Shown: positions 34,928 through 42,851 of the stretch, piece after piece | Position numbering within the stretch: the stretch's first letter is position 1 | Layout: each line of letters begins with the position of its first letter | Notes under the pieces: generated by a model | Database searches by the model: none | What the model was told of the DNA's origin: nothing | What the model saw: the letters and a program-made list of their open reading frames with translations, nothing else | Program-made: the position numbers and the translations under genes | Assembly: GCA_016200265.1 (NCBI GenBank) | Contig: JACQFE010000002.1 | Coordinates: forward strand, 49,871-113,870 | DNA length: 64,000 nucleotides | Source: Planctomycetota bacterium | Lineage (GTDB): Bacteria; Planctomycetota; Phycisphaerae; UBA1845 | Reading direction: 5' to 3'

Positions 34928-36010
34928 TCACGGAGCCAGGAACGGCGGAAGGTTCGATGGATCATCCGCCGTGCCGTATTTCCCATCGACGCCGGCACTG
35001 ATCAATAAGTACGACTCCGCATTGACCGGCCTCATGGGCGCCGTATCAGGCGTCTTGTCATTGAATGTGCTAAGCATCTTGCGATCCACAACATAGTGGG
35101 CAAACGTGGTCATGTGCCCGTTTGCAGTGCCAAAGTCCTTCGGAGTCTGTGTGGCACCGACTTCCGCGATGGGGTGCGGTTTACCGTTGCCTGAAAAATC
35201 CCAGCCCGCCGTCGTGTCATTCCCGGTAAATCCTTCGTTATCCTGATGGAAGTAGAACGGCGTGCCGGTCGCCTGTTTGCTGCCGGCGTAGTTTCCCGTG
35301 GCCAGATGCTTGTCTTCGACCATATTGGTCATCTGGCCATGTGCTGTGGCCGCGTAATATAGAATTGGTTGATCGAATCCATCAACGATGACCCAAAGTT
35401 CGTTCATTTTTATACCCGGATCATTTCCCTTGTCCCAATCGGGGAAAAGCGTCTGATTCCTTTTCCCAGGCAGGTCCTTTGTTTTCTTAAGCGGCAGATT
35501 TTCCGCGTCGAGATATTTCGGCGCGCGATCCGTAATCGGTCCCGTTCCCAGAGCATCCGGCGTATACCATTTGGCAGGTTGCTTGTTCAGATCATTTTGC
35601 GCCGTGACGGAGCTTCGCTTGATAAAGCCCAACTGGTCTATGCCCATAAGCATAGCAGGCAACCATTGGGCCCCGTAAATGCCCGGATTGCCGTTCAAGT
35701 ACGGAATTTGCCCTTTGGTTGGATCATGCGGCGTCGCATTGTTCGGAATCGGCGGGTGTGAGAACGAAGGCGGATAGCCGTTTGATTGCGGAAAATCCGA
35801 TCCGTTATCGTTCCTGAACATCTCCAGCGCACTTTCGACGACGCTCATGGTTTTTAGCGTCACTGCTTTCTTGGCGCTGTTTCTGGCCGCACTGAGCGAA
35901 GGGATCAAAATCGCGATGAGCAGCCCGATGATGAAAATCACGGTCAGCAATTCCACGAGGGAGAAGGCATGGGCCCGGGTGGGTCGAATCAGGGAGAATC
36001 TACGCTTCAT
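34928..36010 (-). CDS. Large prepilin-like protein (P1)
   Basis: ATG at 36010 follows AGGAGCAAATGTG and gives 360 residues; the longer open frame upstream has no binding site. The leader is a normal 15 residues and the site is AHA/FSLVELLTVIFIIGLLIAILI. The following helix, KKAVTLKTMSVVESALEMFRND, and the C-terminal LLISAGVDGKYGTADDP are GspG-like, and the latter matches the end of P2. It is first of the five tandem prepilins and the only one with a short leader. Confidence 0.82.
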   Translation of the reverse strand: MKRRFSLIRPTRAHAFSLVELLTVIFIIGLLIAILIPSLSAARNSAKKAVTLKTMSVVESALEMFRNDNGSDFPQSNGYPPSFSHPPIPNNATPHDPTKGQIPYLNGNPGIYGAQWLPAMLMGIDQLGFIKRSSVTAQNDLNKQPAKWYTPDALGTGPITDRAPKYLDAENLPLKKTKDLPGKRNQTLFPDWDKGNDPGIKMNELWVIVDGFDQPILYYAATAHGQMTNMVEDKHLATGNYAGSKQATGTPFYFHQDNEGFTGNDTTAGWDFSGNGKPHPIAEVGATQTPKDFGTANGHMTTFAHYVVDRKMLSTFNDKTPDTAPMRPVNAESYLLISAGVDGKYGTADDPSNLPPFLAP

Positions 36011-36179
36011 CACATTTGCTCCTAAGGGCTTATGAAGGTCAACCGGCGAAAACCCCGTTTTTCCACCTGCCAATGGGGGCAAGCGGGCATCCTGAAGCCG
36101 TTCGCGGCCGGTCGATCCTCCCGCGAAACACTCACCGGCGACGGTTAGACCCTGCATTATAGCCGCCCCCAGGTGGCTC

Positions 36180-36242
36180 GAAAAACGCCGCTTCGCCAAA
36201 ACGTCAAAAAACCAAAACGACAAGACGCGAAAACGTCGAAAT
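36180..36242. repeat. Short-word array AAAACG(T/A)C
   Basis: The words CGAAAAACGCC, CAAAACGTC, CCAAAACGAC and CGAAAACGTCG follow each other. The array lies upstream of P1, between it and the divergent membrane-protein gene. Confidence 0.6.
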
Positions 36243-36371
36243 TAGGAAATGAGCCGTCCCGTTTACGGGGCGGGTTGTAGGGGATGTAGGCAAGAACCAA
36301 TTGGAATGCCAAAAATTATGACGACCAAACGCCGAATAATGGATAGGATGCGATGAGTTTCAGATGACTCC

Positions 36372-36776
36372 ATGTTAACCAGCATTGGACAATACGTCGG
36401 CGGAAAGGTGATTACTGCGATTCTCGTCGTCGGGAGCGCCGGGGCCGTCATCTGGTTCTGGCGGCATCCCGAACACCTTCAAACCATTTGGGCGACCATT
36501 CAATATGTTCTGGCCTGGATGGGTTTCGTCATCATTCTTCCGTGGGCGACTTTTTTCGTAACTCCATGGGTGGCGTCGAAAGATTCCAACGTCGCGGCCG
36601 CACTCATGCTCATCGGCTACGCCATCCCCGACATCGTCGTTGCCCTTTATCTCGCCGGCGGCGTTCACGGCCACAATGGACTCAGTTGGACCGTGCTCAT
36701 CGTCGGTTTCCTCGCCGCCGCGGTGTACAACCTGAAGGTGTGCGAATTTCAGGCCGAGAGGCTTGAAGACAGATAA
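36372..36776 (+). CDS. Small four-helix membrane protein, unknown
   Basis: The 134-residue protein has about four predicted membrane helices (roughly 10-30, 40-62, 73-93 and 103-120) with charged ends. I do not recognise a family. Short conserved-looking patches are VIWFWRHPEHLQTIW and LPWATFFVTPWVASKDSN. It is divergent from the prepilin block and convergent with the IPTL-CTERM gene. Codon use looks like that of its neighbours, and the absence of frameshifts supports a real gene. Confidence 0.7.
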   Translation: MLTSIGQYVGGKVITAILVVGSAGAVIWFWRHPEHLQTIWATIQYVLAWMGFVIILPWATFFVTPWVASKDSNVAAALMLIGYAIPDIVVALYLAGGVHGHNGLSWTVLIVGFLAAAVYNLKVCEFQAERLEDR

Positions 36777-36809
36777 GCTCTCGGATTCAGGTCACTTCAT
36801 TCGAATCGA

Positions 36810-38408
36810 TTACGATTGAATCGGGCGGCGAAGTCCGACCTTGGCCGCGATCAAGAGCATAATGGCCAAAACTGCTATGCCCCATTGGGAAACTGTAGGA
36901 ATCGGCATCAGCCCGCAGGAATCGCTCGTTTCGTCGCAGGTTTCGCCGAAGCTGCAAGGGGCATCTCCATTCTCGCAGCCTGTAGCGGTGCAGAATTCGA
37001 AGCCGTTGCAATACAGGCCATCGTCGCACACGGCATCAACGAGCGTGTGAACGCACATGTCACTGGCCGCAAGGCAGACATCCGTTGTGCAGGCCACACC
37101 GTCATTGCAAACGGCGTCGGTGTGCGTATGCACGCACTGGCCGTCCGACGTGCATGAATCTGCCGTACACAACTTTTGGTCGTCGCAATCGGTCGCCGTC
37201 ACGCACTCCACTCCGCACGGCGTTGTGCAATCAACACCGTCCCGAAAAATGTGCAGATTCGAACTGCTCATCGCGTTGCATTCACCAACCGTAACGCCTG
37301 CCGTACACGTTGCCGCTGATGGAGTCGTGAAATCCGTGCAACACGAACCCATCGGGATTTCCAACACGCCGGTCACGAGAGCGGCGATGGGCGGTCCACC
37401 CCATGGTTGGGCTTGGTCCTGGGCGAAAGTTTCATCAGCTTTGTGCCTGATCGTGTAAGTGCCTCGGGCACAAGCAGGAACTGGGAGCAGCAGAGTGCCG
37501 GTATAATATCGAATTCCTTCATCAAAGATTTCGGTTCCGGGATTTGCAGTTGCAGCGAAATTTGGGCCGGTGGGACTTACGATTGCAGCAACCCCGAACT
37601 GATCGGACAAGGTGTCGGCGGCCATCACCCAGTCCGCCCGATGCGGTGGGTTGCAGTCCACATCGGCACCGCATTTGTTTTGCCAGCCCCAATCGCAAAA
37701 GCCCGGGGCTGTTGCTCCACAGTATGGGCCGGGTTCACCTAACATGTCTTGACACGGGTCATCGCATGGGGCCGTACAAAGTCCACCGGGACAATCCGAA
37801 AAGAACCTACAAGATTGACCAGCGTGGGTTCCGCCGATGCACGATGCGGGGCAATTCGATTGGCTGCAGGCTTCGCCACGGTGGGGGCCACTCGCGCATG
37901 TCTTCTGACATGAGACGAGATTCGAAGCGGGATAGGTCAAGTCACAGCCGGGATTCGGCGGCGATGCGTTCACGCCAAGGAAGCTCGTCGCGTCGATCTT
38001 GTCCTGAAACGATCGAAGAAGCGGATTCCCCGATTGATCAGCGTCCCATCCTTCGATCTGCGTAATCCACGCCGATGTGAATCCGCCGCTGGGGACGGTA
38101 AGCGTTTGACCTGTGATGTTCCAGCCCGAAGGATAGGCCAGCGAAGGCTCGGTGCCCGGCAGCGGTGGCCGCGGCGTGAAATAGAATTTCAACGTCCCCT
38201 GATCTCCGGCCACGACGTTTCCGATTCGCGCCGCGTCGCCGGTGACCAATCCTTCCACTCGTGTCACATGACCATCGCTGGCTGAAGTCGCGCGAATGTC
38301 ACGGCCGATTATTTTCGTTCGCGGATCGCCTGCGTTGACGAGTCCGCAGGCGACGATCGCGACAACGGTGAAACCCAAGAGACATCGCGATTGAATCCCG
38401 GCGCTCAT
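36810..38408 (-). CDS. Secreted Cys-rich protein with IPTL-CTERM sorting tail
   Basis: The 532-residue protein has a signal peptide (about 1-26, ending VNAG), a beta-rich region, a Cys-rich stretch with CAS-G-HRGEACS and CIGGTHAGQSC patterns, and three tandem Cys repeats of the form CxDGxxCTxDxC (about 405-475). The C-terminus reads IPTVSQWGIAVLAIMLL followed by a basic end, matching the IPTL-CTERM tail that marks proteins for an exosortase/archaeosortase-like sorting route. No sorting enzyme lies in the window. The protein is probably displayed outside the cell; no enzyme motif was seen. Confidence 0.82.
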   Translation of the reverse strand: MSAGIQSRCLLGFTVVAIVACGLVNAGDPRTKIIGRDIRATSASDGHVTRVEGLVTGDAARIGNVVAGDQGTLKFYFTPRPPLPGTEPSLAYPSGWNITGQTLTVPSGGFTSAWITQIEGWDADQSGNPLLRSFQDKIDATSFLGVNASPPNPGCDLTYPASNLVSCQKTCASGPHRGEACSQSNCPASCIGGTHAGQSCRFFSDCPGGLCTAPCDDPCQDMLGEPGPYCGATAPGFCDWGWQNKCGADVDCNPPHRADWVMAADTLSDQFGVAAIVSPTGPNFAATANPGTEIFDEGIRYYTGTLLLPVPACARGTYTIRHKADETFAQDQAQPWGGPPIAALVTGVLEIPMGSCCTDFTTPSAATCTAGVTVGECNAMSSSNLHIFRDGVDCTTPCGVECVTATDCDDQKLCTADSCTSDGQCVHTHTDAVCNDGVACTTDVCLAASDMCVHTLVDAVCDDGLYCNGFEFCTATGCENGDAPCSFGETCDETSDSCGLMPIPTVSQWGIAVLAIMLLIAAKVGLRRPIQS

Positions 38409-38764
38409 GACCTTGCCCTCCCTTGAATTGAGTCGGATACTGGATGGTTTACCGGCACAAGTCTAATGGATTGAGGCTCTCTATTCAACGCAAAATCATG
38501 AAGGCTGGCCTTCCAAATGGGTGGGATACTTCCACCGAACCGGAAAAAAACTCCGCTTCCTTACGGGCGCGACTCGGAAAGGCGCAGAAGATCCGCAAAA
38601 AATACCGCTCGAATCGCCCAAATCGTAACTTTCTGTCGCACCGACGCTCGCGAATTGCAATTGGATTCCGCTGTCCGACGGCTTATAATCTGAAGGTCAG
38701 CGAGTGAGATCAGCCGGAAGCAAAAGCGGCCGGTCGAATTAACGAAATCTTGGGCGGGCAACTC
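38409..38764. other. Intergenic region, no gene recognised
   Basis: These 356 bases separate the divergent IPTL-CTERM and kinase genes and should hold both promoters. An open frame at 38444-38707 is Arg- and Lys-rich with no family resemblance and no clear binding site, so it was not called. Confidence 0.5.
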
Positions 38765-39796
38765 ATGGCCTCAGTTCGGCAAGGGGATCGGATCAGCAAC
38801 TACCTGCTTGAGGCTCGCGTCGGCGCGGGCACGTTTGGCGAGGTCTGGCGGGCCAAGCATCACGTATTTAACGACATCGTCGCCATCAAAATTCCGACTG
38901 ATCCGCAGTATGTTCGCAACTTGCAGCGCGAGGGCACGGTCGTTCACGGCCTGCGACATCCGAACATCGTTCGCGCGCTCGACATGGACCCGTACGCCGA
39001 TCCGCCGTATCTGGTGATGGAATATGTCGATGGCCCGCCGCTCCGGGCCGCCATCGATCAATACAAGGCGAATTTTCCGATCTCCGCCGTCGTCGCCATT
39101 ATGCGAGGCACGCTGAACGGTCTCGCGGCCGCGCACGGTGCGGGGCTGATTCATCGCGATTTGAAACCGGAAAACATCTTGCTTGCCGAACCGTTATCAA
39201 ATCTCGGCAAGATTGCCGAGCAATCCGTGAAAGTGACCGATTTTGGCCTGGGTGCGGCCAATGGCGCGACTGCCAACGCAATGCTGCAAAGCGGGAGCCT
39301 CGACGCCGCTGAAGCGAACAAACTATCCGGCACGATCGCATACATGTCGCCCGAACAGAGAGACGGCGAACCCATCGACGGACGAAGCGATCTGTATTCG
39401 TGCGGAATCCTCCTGTTCGAAATGCTCACGGGCGAGCGGCCTCAGGGGACAGAGTTGCCCAGCGCACTGCGCCGCGGTTTGCCGACTCAGTTCGACGAGG
39501 TCTTTCGCCGCGCCTACACGCGAAAAGATCGGCGATTCGGTTCGGCTGCGGAAATGGCAGGGGCGTTGAGTGGCGTCGCCGGCCCAAAGGGCGTGAATTC
39601 CGTTCCAATCGATGCGTCGCGCGCGGCATCTTGTCCTTCGTGTGCCAAGCCGGTGCATCGCGACGATCAGTTTTGCATTCATTGCGGCCGGCAGCTTACG
39701 ACCGTGGTGCCGCGATGCCGCTCGTGCGACGCGTATGTTCATCCCAGCGATCGGTTTTGCATCGCCTGTGGGAAGGATTTGGGCGTTTTGGCGTGA
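38765..39796 (+). CDS. Ser/Thr protein kinase with C-terminal double zinc ribbon
   Basis: ATG at 38765 is preferred to TTG at 38750 and gives 343 residues. A complete eukaryote-like kinase domain occupies about 13-265: Gly loop GAGTFGEV (20-27), Lys42, HRDLKPEN (HRD 130-132), DFG (159-161) and MSPEQ in place of APE. The tail (about 288-340) has two zinc ribbons, CPSCAKPV...FCIHCG and CRSCDAYV...FCIACG. No membrane helix is present. It opens the plus-strand block leading to the ESCRT-III-like genes and may phosphorylate their products; that link is an inference. Confidence 0.92.
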   Translation: MASVRQGDRISNYLLEARVGAGTFGEVWRAKHHVFNDIVAIKIPTDPQYVRNLQREGTVVHGLRHPNIVRALDMDPYADPPYLVMEYVDGPPLRAAIDQYKANFPISAVVAIMRGTLNGLAAAHGAGLIHRDLKPENILLAEPLSNLGKIAEQSVKVTDFGLGAANGATANAMLQSGSLDAAEANKLSGTIAYMSPEQRDGEPIDGRSDLYSCGILLFEMLTGERPQGTELPSALRRGLPTQFDEVFRRAYTRKDRRFGSAAEMAGALSGVAGPKGVNSVPIDASRAASCPSCAKPVHRDDQFCIHCGRQLTTVVPRCRSCDAYVHPSDRFCIACGKDLGVLA

Positions 39797-39802
39797 CAAG
39801 CC

Positions 39803-40069
39803 ATGTTGCAGGGTGATCTTGCCATTCTCGGACTGATTCTCTTTGTCGGCTGCGTGGCCTTCATTTTCGGGGCGATCTACCTGATGACGAACGTTTTCGC
39901 TTCGGTATTTCGAGGAGTGAGTTCCGCGTTATTCCCAAACCAGGTGCCGCAAAGAACGATTTTCGGTTGTTGCGGGCGAAGCGGAAAAACCTGCCGTCGC
40001 CCGGGATGCGGGAAAATCGAACGGCGACCGGCCAAGTTCTGCAGCCAATGCGGGGGGAAACTGGGCTAA
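39803..40069 (+). CDS. Small membrane protein with C-terminal zinc ribbon
   Basis: The 88-residue protein has an N-terminal membrane segment (about 7-30, LILFVGCVAFIFGAIYLMT) and a Cys-rich tail (CCGRSGKTCRRPGCGK...AKFCSQCGGKLG). It starts six bases after the kinase gene, whose tail also carries zinc ribbons, so the two are probably co-translated. The membrane anchor could recruit the kinase or its targets. No family was recognised beyond the zinc-ribbon pattern. Confidence 0.8.
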   Translation: MLQGDLAILGLILFVGCVAFIFGAIYLMTNVFASVFRGVSSALFPNQVPQRTIFGCCGRSGKTCRRPGCGKIERRPAKFCSQCGGKLG

Positions 40070-40276
40070 GAGTCGAAAAATCGAAAAGTCGAACGATAAG
40101 GCAACAGGTAATAGGCAACGGGCATCAGTAAGGAACGCAAATAAGCCGGAGGAATTATCGAATTCGAAACAGGCTGATAGGAAGACGTTGCCGTGATATT
40201 GGCATTGGTTGACACGCACTGTTGCCTTTTGCCTGTTCCCTGTTGCCTTTTTGCCTACTTGCCTCGTTGCCTCTTA
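40070..40276. repeat. Two complementary short-word arrays (GGCAAC and GTTGCC)
   Basis: Bases 40070-40130 hold GTCGAAAAATCGAAAAGTCG and GGCAACAGGTAATAGGCAAC, and 40218-40276 hold CTGTTGCCTTTTGCCTGTTC and TTGCCTCGTTGCCTC. The second array is roughly the reverse complement of part of the first, so the 200-base gap could fold into an imperfect long hairpin before the gene at 40287. Confidence 0.7.
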
Positions 40277-40286
40277 GAATTCCGAA

Positions 40287-41819
40287 ATGCCCACCGATCC
40301 CATGACAGCTCTGAAGCACGAGACCGACTTTCTGTCCGCGGTCGAGCGCAACTTTGAAAATGCCAAAGGCAAGGACTTTCGCGGCTCTCGATGGCAGACT
40401 TCTCGCAATGACGAAACCGATCGCCTGAAAGCGTTGCTGGCGCAAAACGGAAACCGCGATCGCGAAAAACTGAAGTCGTTACCCAAGAACGCGTGGATCG
40501 CTCTACACGGTTTTGAGCGTCGATGGCTAGGCCTCGGTCAACGCAAGACAGGCGTCGCAATTGCCTCCGTGCTCACGACCCTCTCGCACTTTGCGTCTTC
40601 CGCAAGCGGCGACGCGCCACCGATTGGATTGGGAGACGTCAAGTCCCATATCGAGCGCCTCGCAAGCGATCCCAAAGTGCCGCACATTATCGGTATCTGC
40701 AGCCCGTCCGGATTTACGCAAGATGTGCGTCAGGCGAAGTTGGGCCGCAAGAATGTAACTGTTGTCCTGGTCGAACCCGACGCACATGGCGGCTGGCACA
40801 CCATTGCCGGCGGCGAGGGCGTCGATCCGCGATTGCTTCGAATATTCGACCCCGAAAACTCGAAACAGAAGGTAGACCGCGTGCAGCGGGTCGTCGAAGA
40901 ACGAAGCGCCGATTTGTTGACCGGCGGGCTTTCGGTGGCTTCGGTGGCCGCAACCGAAGGGTTATCGGCGGATGTGGTCCGCGCCGGTTTTGAAAATGCG
41001 GTCCGCACCGATCCGGAATTGCGTATGGGAAAACGCGACGGTGAGGTATTGTTGTATCGAGGGGCGGCCGCCGCTCCCGGAGAAAGAAAATCGATGAACG
41101 TCATCGACCGAATCCGACAGATGTTCTCTCGCACCGGCGATGAGGCCTCGAAAATCAATTTGCTCGCCGAGCGCCGGGCCGCACTCGCTCAGCGCCGCGA
41201 TCGCATTTACGACGACATCGTGAAGCTGGAAAAACGCGAGGCCGATCTACTCGATCAAGGCCGCGCTGCCACGTCACAAGTGCCCAAGCGGCGGATTGCG
41301 GCTCAGGTCGCTCAACTTCGCAAAGACATCGCCCGTCAGAACACGACGGCGGCGATGCTCAATCAGCAGCTCAATATCCTGAGCACTGACATCCACAATC
41401 TGACGTTGATCCAGCAAGGCCAGTTTGCGAAATTGCCTTCGACTTCGGAGTTGACGGAACACGCGGTCGCGGCAGAGGAATTGCTCGAAACACTCAAGGC
41501 CGATGCTGATCTCGTCGGAAGCCTTGAGATGGGTATGGATGCTTCGATGGTTAGCGCGGAAGAAGCGGAGATTTTGAAGGAGATGGAGACACCGTCGCAG
41601 GCAGCGGCCAAAGCTCTGCCGCAAAAATCTCCGATGCGTGAAGATGTGCGACAAGCCGGCGCGCCGTCCCCTTTACCAAAGGGGACCACAGGGGGTTCCG
41701 AGCGCGGTCGCGCCCCGGAAAAAACCGGCGGGTCCGAAAAATCGGCTCAACAATCAAGTCGCGAATCGAAATCGACGCCCGAACCCTTCCGCAAAACCGA
41801 AGACCCGGAGGCCATGTGA
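40287..41819 (+). CDS. Putative winged-helix/ESCRT-III-like fusion protein (protein A)
   Basis: The 510-residue protein has no recognised family name. Residues about 115-175 look like an alpha/beta fold, residues about 210-260 (LSVASVAATEGLSADVVRAG, then GEVLLYRG) look like a winged helix, and residues about 270-435 form a helical part starting NVIDRIRQMF. This part aligns with protein B: KLxK, LL.QG versus LFERG, RRxxA, and QLNI at corresponding places with one heptad-sized indel. An acidic helix (SAEEAEILKEME) closes it. The last 70 residues are disordered and include a repeat element. Winged helix plus ESCRT-III helices recalls CHMP7 and CdvB; the homology is inferred. Confidence 0.6.
   Translation: MPTDPMTALKHETDFLSAVERNFENAKGKDFRGSRWQTSRNDETDRLKALLAQNGNRDREKLKSLPKNAWIALHGFERRWLGLGQRKTGVAIASVLTTLSHFASSASGDAPPIGLGDVKSHIERLASDPKVPHIIGICSPSGFTQDVRQAKLGRKNVTVVLVEPDAHGGWHTIAGGEGVDPRLLRIFDPENSKQKVDRVQRVVEERSADLLTGGLSVASVAATEGLSADVVRAGFENAVRTDPELRMGKRDGEVLLYRGAAAAPGERKSMNVIDRIRQMFSRTGDEASKINLLAERRAALAQRRDRIYDDIVKLEKREADLLDQGRAATSQVPKRRIAAQVAQLRKDIARQNTTAAMLNQQLNILSTDIHNLTLIQQGQFAKLPSTSELTEHAVAAEELLETLKADADLVGSLEMGMDASMVSAEEAEILKEMETPSQAAAKALPQKSPMREDVRQAGAPSPLPKGTTGGSERGRAPEKTGGSEKSAQQSSRESKSTPEPFRKTEDPEAM
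41661..41699. repeat. C/G-rich interspersed repeat within coding sequence
   Basis: The perfect palindrome GTCCCCTTTACCAAAGGGGAC (41666-41686, read as arms GTCCCCTTT and AAAGGGGAC around ACC) and the following G-run belong to the family at 441 and 1132. It encodes PSPLPKGTTGGS in the disordered tail of protein A. Confidence 0.75.
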
Positions 41820-41820
41820 A

Positions 41821-41908
41821 GAATTTCCAATTGCCAATTTCCAATTGCCAATTGTCTAGGATGGAAGCCTTTTTCATTCGCTCTTCGCCATTCGCTCTTC
41901 GCCATTTT
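41821..41908. repeat. Short-word arrays CCAATTG and CTCTTCGCCATTCG
   Basis: Bases 41821-41856 repeat CCAATTGCCAATTT and 41874-41908 repeat CATTCGCTCTTCGC. They fill the 95-base gap between protein A and protein B. The words match those within the P3, P4 and P5 leaders. Confidence 0.75.
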
Positions 41909-41914
41909 TGACCT

Positions 41915-42526
41915 ATGTCTATCTTCCCCGACTGGATTCTGAAGAAAAAAAGGACTCCGCTGTCGCGGATGACGCGATCCGAGCTGCGCCGACAGGAAAT
42001 GCTGCTGGAGAAGGATCGCACGCAGCTTCTGGGTCGCATCGAAAAGCTCTCGAAAGATAAACAAACGCTCTTTGAACGCGGCGCGCAAGAGAAAACGCCC
42101 GAGGTTCGACGGGCGATGGCCGCCGAATTTGAATTGAAAACCACCGAGCAGCTCATGCTTGCCCGGCAGCTCAACATTCGCAGCAAGGAAATGCTCACCG
42201 TTTCGCGGCTGCGGATGCTCCGCGAGAACGCCGATCGCATGGGCCAGAGCAATCGTCTCGGTCTCATCAGCGAATCGGACATGATGCGCCTCGGCAAGAT
42301 GATCGAGTCCGACGCCGTGCGGGCGGAAGTGTATCAGGAGCGGCTCGATGAAGTTCTCTCGATCGGTGCGGCCGTCGATCAGGATGGGACTTCGCTCGGT
42401 GAGGCCGGCAAGGACGTGCTCAAAGTCTGGGAGAAAATGGACAACGGCGTCATCGGCGATAATGCGGCGGCATTTGATGAGGCCGACCGCGCCGTGCGTG
42501 AGCGCTTTGCGACGCCGGAAGCGTGA
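41915..42526 (+). CDS. ESCRT-III-like helical protein (protein B)
   Basis: The 203-residue protein is nearly all helical. A short hydrophobic N-terminus (MSIFPDWIL) is followed by a strongly basic region (10-50), a long helix pair (30-110, with KLSKDKQTLFERG, PEVRRAMAAEF and ARQLNIRSKEML) and an acidic C-terminal half. Basic N-terminus and acidic C-terminus of about 200 residues are the layout of ESCRT-III/Snf7 and of Vipp1/PspA, now seen as one superfamily of membrane-remodelling polymers. It matches the C-terminal part of protein A. PspC follows directly. Confidence 0.65.
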   Translation: MSIFPDWILKKKRTPLSRMTRSELRRQEMLLEKDRTQLLGRIEKLSKDKQTLFERGAQEKTPEVRRAMAAEFELKTTEQLMLARQLNIRSKEMLTVSRLRMLRENADRMGQSNRLGLISESDMMRLGKMIESDAVRAEVYQERLDEVLSIGAAVDQDGTSLGEAGKDVLKVWEKMDNGVIGDNAAAFDEADRAVRERFATPEA

Positions 42527-42551
42527 ACGATAGTGATGCGTTGCGTCGAAC

Positions 42552-42600
42552 CGAGCCGCGACCGCGAGGGAGCGGTTTCTGCGATGCCGGAAGCATAGCG
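42552..42600. repeat. GAGCCGCGACCG-type interspersed element after protein B
   Basis: The sequence GAGCCGCGACCGCGAGGGAG is followed by a near copy (GCGATGCCGGAAGCATAG, around 42580-42597) of the last bases of the protein B gene (GCGACGCCGGAAGCGTGA). It looks like a REP-like element whose arrival duplicated the gene end. Confidence 0.5.
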
Positions 42601-42641
42601 AATTTGAGAATTCAAATTTGAGATTGAAGATTGTTGATCGC

Positions 42642-42851
42642 ATGAGCTACGGCGCCCGACCATTACGAAGAAGCGTGGACGACCGCGTCATCGGCGGCGT
42701 GTGCGGCGGTCTGGCCGAATATTTGGATCTTGATCCGACCATCGTGCGCGTGGTGTATGTGCTTCTTTCGATCCTCTCGGCCGCGTTTCCGGGAACGCTC
42801 GTGTATTTGATTCTTTGGATATTGATTCCGAGCCGGGATTATTATGAGTAA
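42642..42851 (+). CDS. pspC: PspC-domain membrane protein
   Basis: ATG at 42642 gives 69 residues. The protein is a minimal PspC domain: RRSVDDRVIGGVCGGLAEYL, LDPTIVRVVYVLLSILSA and LVYLILWILIPSRD are all hallmarks. PspC proteins sit in the inner membrane and in the phage shock response work with PspA, itself an ESCRT-III relative. The gene lies between two ESCRT-III-like genes, which supports an envelope-stress role. Its stop overlaps the HicB-like gene by eight bases. The sequence just upstream (42600-42638) is a short-word array. Confidence 0.93.
   Translation: MSYGARPLRRSVDDRVIGGVCGGLAEYLDLDPTIVRVVYVLLSILSAAFPGTLVYLILWILIPSRDYYE

Noticed and set aside
38444..38707. An 87-codon frame upstream of the kinase
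   Set aside because: Composition is Arg/Lys-rich, no binding site and no resemblance to known proteins.
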